A DNA stretch of 64,000 nucleotides from assembly GCA_963575745.1 (NCBI GenBank), contig CAUYUJ010014613.1, positions 247,548 to 311,547 on the forward strand. The letters run 5' to 3'. The notes under the pieces are model-generated. The model was not told the origin of the DNA. It was given only the letters and a program-made list of their open reading frames with translations, and made no database searches. Shown here piece after piece: positions 59,739 through 64,000 of the stretch. Source of the stretch: Prorocentrum cordatum. Lineage: Eukaryota; Sar; Dinophyceae; Prorocentrales; Prorocentraceae. The translations under genes and the position numbers were made by a program. Position 1 is the stretch's first letter; every line of letters begins with the position of its first letter.

Positions 59739-61313
59739 ATGCTCCAATTTCTCGACAAAAGCCGGGCTGACACCTTCGGGGAGCGCGTCCAGTCCAGCTC
59801 CGCCCGCGACGATGGCGCTGCAGGGCCAGTTCCGAGCGCTGCCAGCTCCGAGCAGAGCGCAGAGCCACAGGATCAGGAGGGGTGCAGTTTGAGAGCGTTG
59901 GTCCGACAGGCTGCCAGCGCTCACCCGCCAGGGGTGGTTGTGGACGTTCTCTGGTCAGATCTGGTTGGCTTTGGCGCCAGAGATGTGTATGAGTTCGCCG
60001 GCATCGACGTCGACGAGGCCCGGTTGGTGTGGACGCCGTTGGCGGGTTGCTCTGCACCTTTCGTTGGGAGATTTCTGCAGCTTTGCGAGGCGGAAAACGC
60101 CAGAGAGAGACGAAGCAGGCAGCCAGCGATGGCCTCGCACAGAGCTCCGCCCCCGGCAAGAGACGGGAAGCCTGGGCAGACGGGGCATCTGGCGGCAGCT
60201 TCTGGGCAGGCAGCGGCGCCGGCCACGGCCAGCAGCATGGCAGCTTTAGCCTTGGTGGCGCAAGCCAGGCGCCGGTGCGAGTACTTGCCTCCAGGCGTGC
60301 TGGCTAGTGCCATCCGAGACATGGGCCGGCTGCCAGCGAATCCGTTCTCCCAGCAGGCGCATGCCCCTCGGGCAGCTGCAAAGAGAGCTCGAGTGAACGC
60401 TGGCACAGCGGCGGATTACGATGCGCAGGCCACTTGGCTCGAATTCGCAGGCTGGAAGAAGAGCGCCCCCCAGTACGCCAGCGCGGTGCAGCTCTGGGGC
60501 GAGGCAGCAGGCTTGGCCCGCGAGGAACCATGGCCACCGTCGTATGGGTCGGCTTGTGCATTTTGTTCGCTTTTCCGCAGCAGTGCCACATTGGGGAAAT
60601 ATCTCTCGCACATTCGGTCTGTGCTGTCGCTGCTGCGCGTTTCGCCTGGCTATCTCGCAGATACTACCCGGCTCGTGAAGGGCGCCGAAAAGACCATGGC
60701 AGGCCAGACGAGGCCTCGCGTTTGGGCTACTGTTGCCCAGACTCGCGAACTTGTAGCTTGGGCCAGAAAGGCGGGCCGCCCAGATATCGGATGGTCATGG
60801 GCAGTTTCGCGGCATTTTTGCTTAAGGTATTCTGAAGCCTTATGTCTCGGAACTCAATCTGCACCTTTCCGCTTTGTCGGGTCGGGCTCTGGTTCGGAGG
60901 CAGTGGTTACGTTTATGCAGCGGAAGTGCTACCGTGTCCCCGTGGAGGTGTCGCGCACGTGCATTTGCACCGGGAGGACACAATCCTTGTGCGGCGTGTG
61001 TGCGCTGCGGCAGGCGGCCGAGAAGTGCCCGGAGCCTTTTTCGCACGTACGGTACTCGGAAGCGCTGGCTTTCCTCAAGGCGGCGGCTACAGCGTTGCAC
61101 TTCGTGAACGCCCAGCACTGGGGGACCCGCGCGTTTCGCAGGGGGTTCGCATATGATGCCCTGCGGGCTGGGGGGACTTCAGCGCTCTTCTGGTCGGGCG
61201 GCTGGAGAGGCCTGGCTGCCTTCGGGTACACTACTGCGCAGTCCCGAGGATCCCTGGCGGCTGCTGAGTGGCTGGTCGAGCACTCAGAGTCGAGTGGCGG
61301 CGAGAGCGGCTAG
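59739..61313 (+). CDS. Tyrosine recombinase of N8, HxxR His replaced
   Basis: 524 aa, start MLQFLDKSRADTFGERV. It has FCLRYSEALCLG, MQRKCYRVP, CICTGRTQSLCGVC, then GTRAFRRGFAYD: residue 464 is Arg (CGC at 61128-61130) where N3 and all other copies have His (CAC in N3). Tyr remains in AAFGYTTAQ. Losing this His normally cripples tyrosine recombinases. Otherwise full length. Confidence 0.88.
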   Translation: MLQFLDKSRADTFGERVQSSSARDDGAAGPVPSAASSEQSAEPQDQEGCSLRALVRQAASAHPPGVVVDVLWSDLVGFGARDVYEFAGIDVDEARLVWTPLAGCSAPFVGRFLQLCEAENARERRSRQPAMASHRAPPPARDGKPGQTGHLAAASGQAAAPATASSMAALALVAQARRRCEYLPPGVLASAIRDMGRLPANPFSQQAHAPRAAAKRARVNAGTAADYDAQATWLEFAGWKKSAPQYASAVQLWGEAAGLAREEPWPPSYGSACAFCSLFRSSATLGKYLSHIRSVLSLLRVSPGYLADTTRLVKGAEKTMAGQTRPRVWATVAQTRELVAWARKAGRPDIGWSWAVSRHFCLRYSEALCLGTQSAPFRFVGSGSGSEAVVTFMQRKCYRVPVEVSRTCICTGRTQSLCGVCALRQAAEKCPEPFSHVRYSEALAFLKAAATALHFVNAQHWGTRAFRRGFAYDALRAGGTSALFWSGGWRGLAAFGYTTAQSRGSLAAAEWLVEHSESSGGESG

Positions 61314-61508
61314 GCACGCTCGCATGCGTTGGGCGTCGTGGAAAACATTCATATCCGAGGCGTGCCTCCTCGGCTCATCGCCGCAAGCCCGAGCCCTCCT
61401 GGCGGCCTTGGGCCTTTGGTGTCGCCCAGTGGGTGGATGGCGGGGGGTCGCTGCCTTCGACTATGCAATGGCGAAGTGGGAGCCAGGCTGTGCCCTCCTG
61501 GATGCGGT

Positions 61509-62380
61509 GGGCCATTGGAGAAGTCCAGTCGGGCCCTGCCTGGCGGCGCCGGCTGTCTCTCCGCCCAATGCGGGCGCGGGGACGCCGACCCGCGCATTTT
61601 GAGCGTGGCCGCACGCAGAGATTTTCATCGCCCCTAAATCGTGCAGCGGTTTGGGGGGCAGGAAAATCTCCAGGAGGACTCGAGTGGTCTCCTCGCTTCC
61701 TGGCCTCGGTGGCCTCAGGGGAATCGCGCTGGTTCACTGCCTGGCAGTGCCCCCCGTGGCGCGGCGGATCGTTGTGCTTACAGCCGGTGGCCGCGTGCGG
61801 CTGGTGGATTTGGGCGTGGGGATGCTACGCCACTTGCCCTTCTCCTCCCTCTGGCCGCGAGTGCGCGAGGATAACCGCGCCTTTGGCTGGCGGTGGCAGT
61901 GGTGCCCCTGTGCGGGTACGGGCGCGCCTGGCCGTGCTCTTGGGCGCTCGGGTTGCGTCTCGTGCTCCTCGTCGCCGCTGCCCTTCCTCGTCGCCTTCCT
62001 GGCTCCGTCCGTGCATTCTGGAGCTTAGGGCGTTGCTGGTGCTCCTCGTCGCCACGGCTCCTCGTCGCCACGGGCCTCCTCATCGCCGCGGTTCCTCGTC
62101 GCCACGGGCCTCCTCGTCGCCACCGCCTCCCGGGGCCACTGCCGCTCCTGGGTTCTCGTTGCCACTCGGCCGCATGCGCGGCGCAGGCTGCTTTGTAACC
62201 CACCCGCTGCCACCCTGTTGCTTTTCTGGGCGCTGGTGCGGGTGCGGCGTCCCTGCCAGGCGGGGCCATTGGAGAAATCCAGTCGGGCCCTGCCTGGCGG
62301 CGCCGGTTGTCTCTCCGCCCAATGCGGGCGCGGGGGCGCCGACCCGCGCATTTTGAGCGTGGCCGCGCGCGGAGATTTTC
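61509..62380 (+). repeat. N8 3' split-repeat block (B1-A2-B2)
   Basis: B1 61509-61626, A2 61627-61837, filler with CTCGTCGCCAC repeats, B2 62263-62380. Same lengths as N3. At the join CAGAGATTTTC meets ATCGCCCCTAAATCG. Confidence 0.9.
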
Positions 62381-63720
62381 GTGCCTTCGCGGCGCAGGTG
62401 CGCCCGAAATCGCAGTTTGAGCGCGTTCCCGAGCTCTGTCGCGCTCGGCGGCGCAGGTGCGCCCAGAATTGCAATTCGGATGCGATTCCGCGGTTTCGTG
62501 CAGTCTCCAGCGCGAGGCGCCCGCATAGATTTGTATTTGGAGCGCAATTCCGCGCTCGGCGGCGCTGGTGCGACCAGAATTGCGATTGGACGCGATTCCG
62601 CAATTGCGTGCGATGCGGGGCGCGGCACGCTCAGATTGGAATTCTGCGCGCGGTTCTGCGCCTCTCGGCGCAAGGGCGCCCAAAATTGCAGTTTGCGCGC
62701 GTTCCGCAGTTTCGTGCGTTCTGCGGCGCGGGGCGCCCAGATTAGCATTCTCAAAGACGCGCAGAGACGCGCAGAAGCGCGCAGCGTGCAGAGGTGCGCG
62801 GAAGCATGCAGAGGTGCACAAGCGCACAGGGGCGCGCAAAAACACCGGAAGTGCGCAGAACAAACGCACAGGCGGGATCGGGCGCAGAAGCGCGCACAGG
62901 CCTGCGGGAGCGCGCAGACGCGCACCGGTGCGCAGACCTGCCGGGTCGCGCAAGTGCGCGCGCGCAAAGAAGGACCACAATTGCGCAGCGGCGCGCGGAA
63001 CGCGCTGACGTGCAGGGACACGCAGCGTCGCGCAGACGCGCACATGCAAGCAGCGGCGCGCGGAACGCGTGAGCGCAGAGACCTCGCAGAGGCGGCAGCG
63101 GAGCGCAGCAGTGCGCACGGACGCGCAGAGACGCGCGCGAGCGTGGAACAGCTGCCGAGGTGTCCAGATATTCGCGCTCATAGGTAAGGGACGCAGAGTG
63201 TCGCGCGGACGTGCGCACAGGTGCGAAGACTCGCGATGCTCGAAGAAGTGAGCAGTAGCGCACGAGGGCGCACGGAGACGCCGAAACGCGCGCAAGCGCG
63301 CAGAAGCGCGCGGAGTGCAGAGGCGCGCGGGAACGCGCAGCGGCGTGCCGAAGTGCACGTGCGCACAGGGAGCGCGCACAAGTTCAGAAGCGCGCGCAAG
63401 CGCGCGGATGCACGCATATGTCCAAAGGCGCGCAATTAGTGTGCAGGAGCGCAGACGCGCAAATCTTGACATGCAATGGCGCGTTGCAGCGCGCCGCAAC
63501 AGACGAAGTCGCGCAGTGGTGCGCAGACGCGCACGCACGCTGAGAAGCGCGTGCGGTCGCGCATGCAGAGCGCAAACGAGCACACAAGCGCTGAGGACAA
63601 GACAGGCATGGCTGCGCCAGCGCGCAGGAACGTTATCAGTGCACATTGGCCGCGGGGGAAATTGTGCGTCACCGCGCACATTGGCGGCAGGATGCAGAAG
63701 CTCACGCATCAGTAAGCAGC
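62381..63720. repeat. GC-rich repeats right of N8 (GCGCAGA words)
   Basis: 62381-62760 holds units like GCGCCCAGAATTGCAATTCG with CGCGCTCGGCGGCGC. From about 62760 the sequence is short irregular GCGCAGAGGCGCGC / GCGCGCAGAAGCGC words. No gene seen; the 716-codon open frame on the minus strand is low-complexity (ARLCAPLRAS). Confidence 0.8.
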
Positions 63721-63744
63721 TGGCAGCGTTGGCGCTGATCGTGT

Positions 63745-64000
63745 GCATTGGGTGACGAATATTCACGATTGCATCGCAAGCTGCTGCGCTGTCTGGCGTC
63801 TTCTGGTGCATTGGGGGTCTCGGATTGAGATCCAGAAGATCCCAGCCAGGCAGCGCTTCCCTCAAGCCCCTTGCTGGCGCGAGGGCGCCGGCCATTTGTC
63901 TGCACATACGAGGGCTTGGCGGCCGCAATGATTTTCATGGCGCGTAAACTTGTTTCCGCCACAGGAAAATCATCAGGAGCAAGCCCTCGCATTGTATTAT
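63745..64000 (+). repeat. N9 terminus: B1|A2 junction of another element
   Basis: CGTCTTCTGGTGCATTGGGG, CCAGGCAGCGCTTCCC and CTTGCTGGCGCGAGGGCGCC resemble N2 B1. It ends AATGATTTTC at 63936, followed by ATGGCGCGTAAACTTGTTTC and CGCCACAGGAAAATCATCAGG, the A start of the N2/N7 subgroup. No YR precedes it, so N9 is a deletion derivative or the upstream part is lost. A2 and B2 continue past the window. Confidence 0.72.

Larger units (their letters stand above)
55158..62380 (+). mobile_element. N8, nearly complete Ngaro-like element, sister of N3
   Basis: 7.2 kb: A1 55158-55368, array, gag, RT/RNase H, YR, B1 61509-61626, A2 61627-61837, B2 62263-62380. No target duplication. It differs from N3 by scattered substitutions and small indels, so it is a separate copy. 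Its gag and RT are one frame apart and its YR has lost the HxxR His, so it is probably not autonomous. Confidence 0.9.

Noticed and set aside
54673-63720. N8 as an assembly duplicate of N3
   Set aside because: They differ by many substitutions, a 10-bp and an approximately 31-bp indel, the HxxR change and different flanks.
61778-63928. 716-codon minus-strand open frame
   Set aside because: Spans N8 A2-B2, flank repeats and N9; low-complexity Ala/Arg/Cys/Leu composition, no domain.

Overview
Eukaryotic, intron-free, GC-rich DNA made almost entirely of transposable elements. I recognise no host housekeeping gene, tRNA or rRNA. The most likely source is a dinoflagellate nuclear genome. The main evidence is that degenerate copies of the dinoflagellate spliced leader (form CCGTAGCC...TTGGCTCAAG) lie just upstream of the third ORF in all eight retroelement copies where that region is in the window. 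The species cannot be told from this sequence.

The window is a nest of nine tyrosine-recombinase (YR) retrotransposons, called N1-N9 here, plus one cut-and-paste DNA transposon, M1. A complete N element reads: A1 half-repeat, a private tandem-repeat array, a leader, gag, an in-frame UGA, reverse transcriptase/RNase H, a separate YR ORF, then B1-A2-B2. Here A1=A2 and B1=B2. These are the split direct repeats known from Ngaro/PAT-type DIRS-order elements. No methyltransferase domain is seen, which fits Ngaro better than DIRS/PAT.

Layout: 1-42 and 13603-17807 are N2 (plus strand, 5' end outside the window). M1, a Merlin/IS1016-type element whose transposase is fused to an OTU protease domain, sits inside the N2 reverse transcriptase at 43-5101 with a 9-bp target duplication. 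N1 (minus, 5103-13602) is inserted into the right copy of that duplication. N2 is itself inserted into N3 (plus, 17808-38771, 5' end outside). N3 also carries N4 (minus, 18719-26849) in its RT and N5 (plus, 28153-37212) in its YR. An undisrupted relative of N3, N8 (55158-62380), supplies the empty sites for all three insertions. From 38772 onward the background is minisatellite array. It is interrupted by N6 (41179-54672, itself carrying the deletion derivative N7 at 41997-47599) and by N8. A ninth element terminus (N9) starts near the window end.

N5 is the best candidate for an intact autonomous copy. N1 also has all three coding regions open. N4 has a frameshifted YR, N6 is a multi-frameshift pseudo-copy, and N8 carries a His-to-Arg change in its recombinase HxxR motif. 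Integration makes no target duplication and prefers TTTT(C/G/T) sequence, as expected for recombinase insertion of a circular intermediate.
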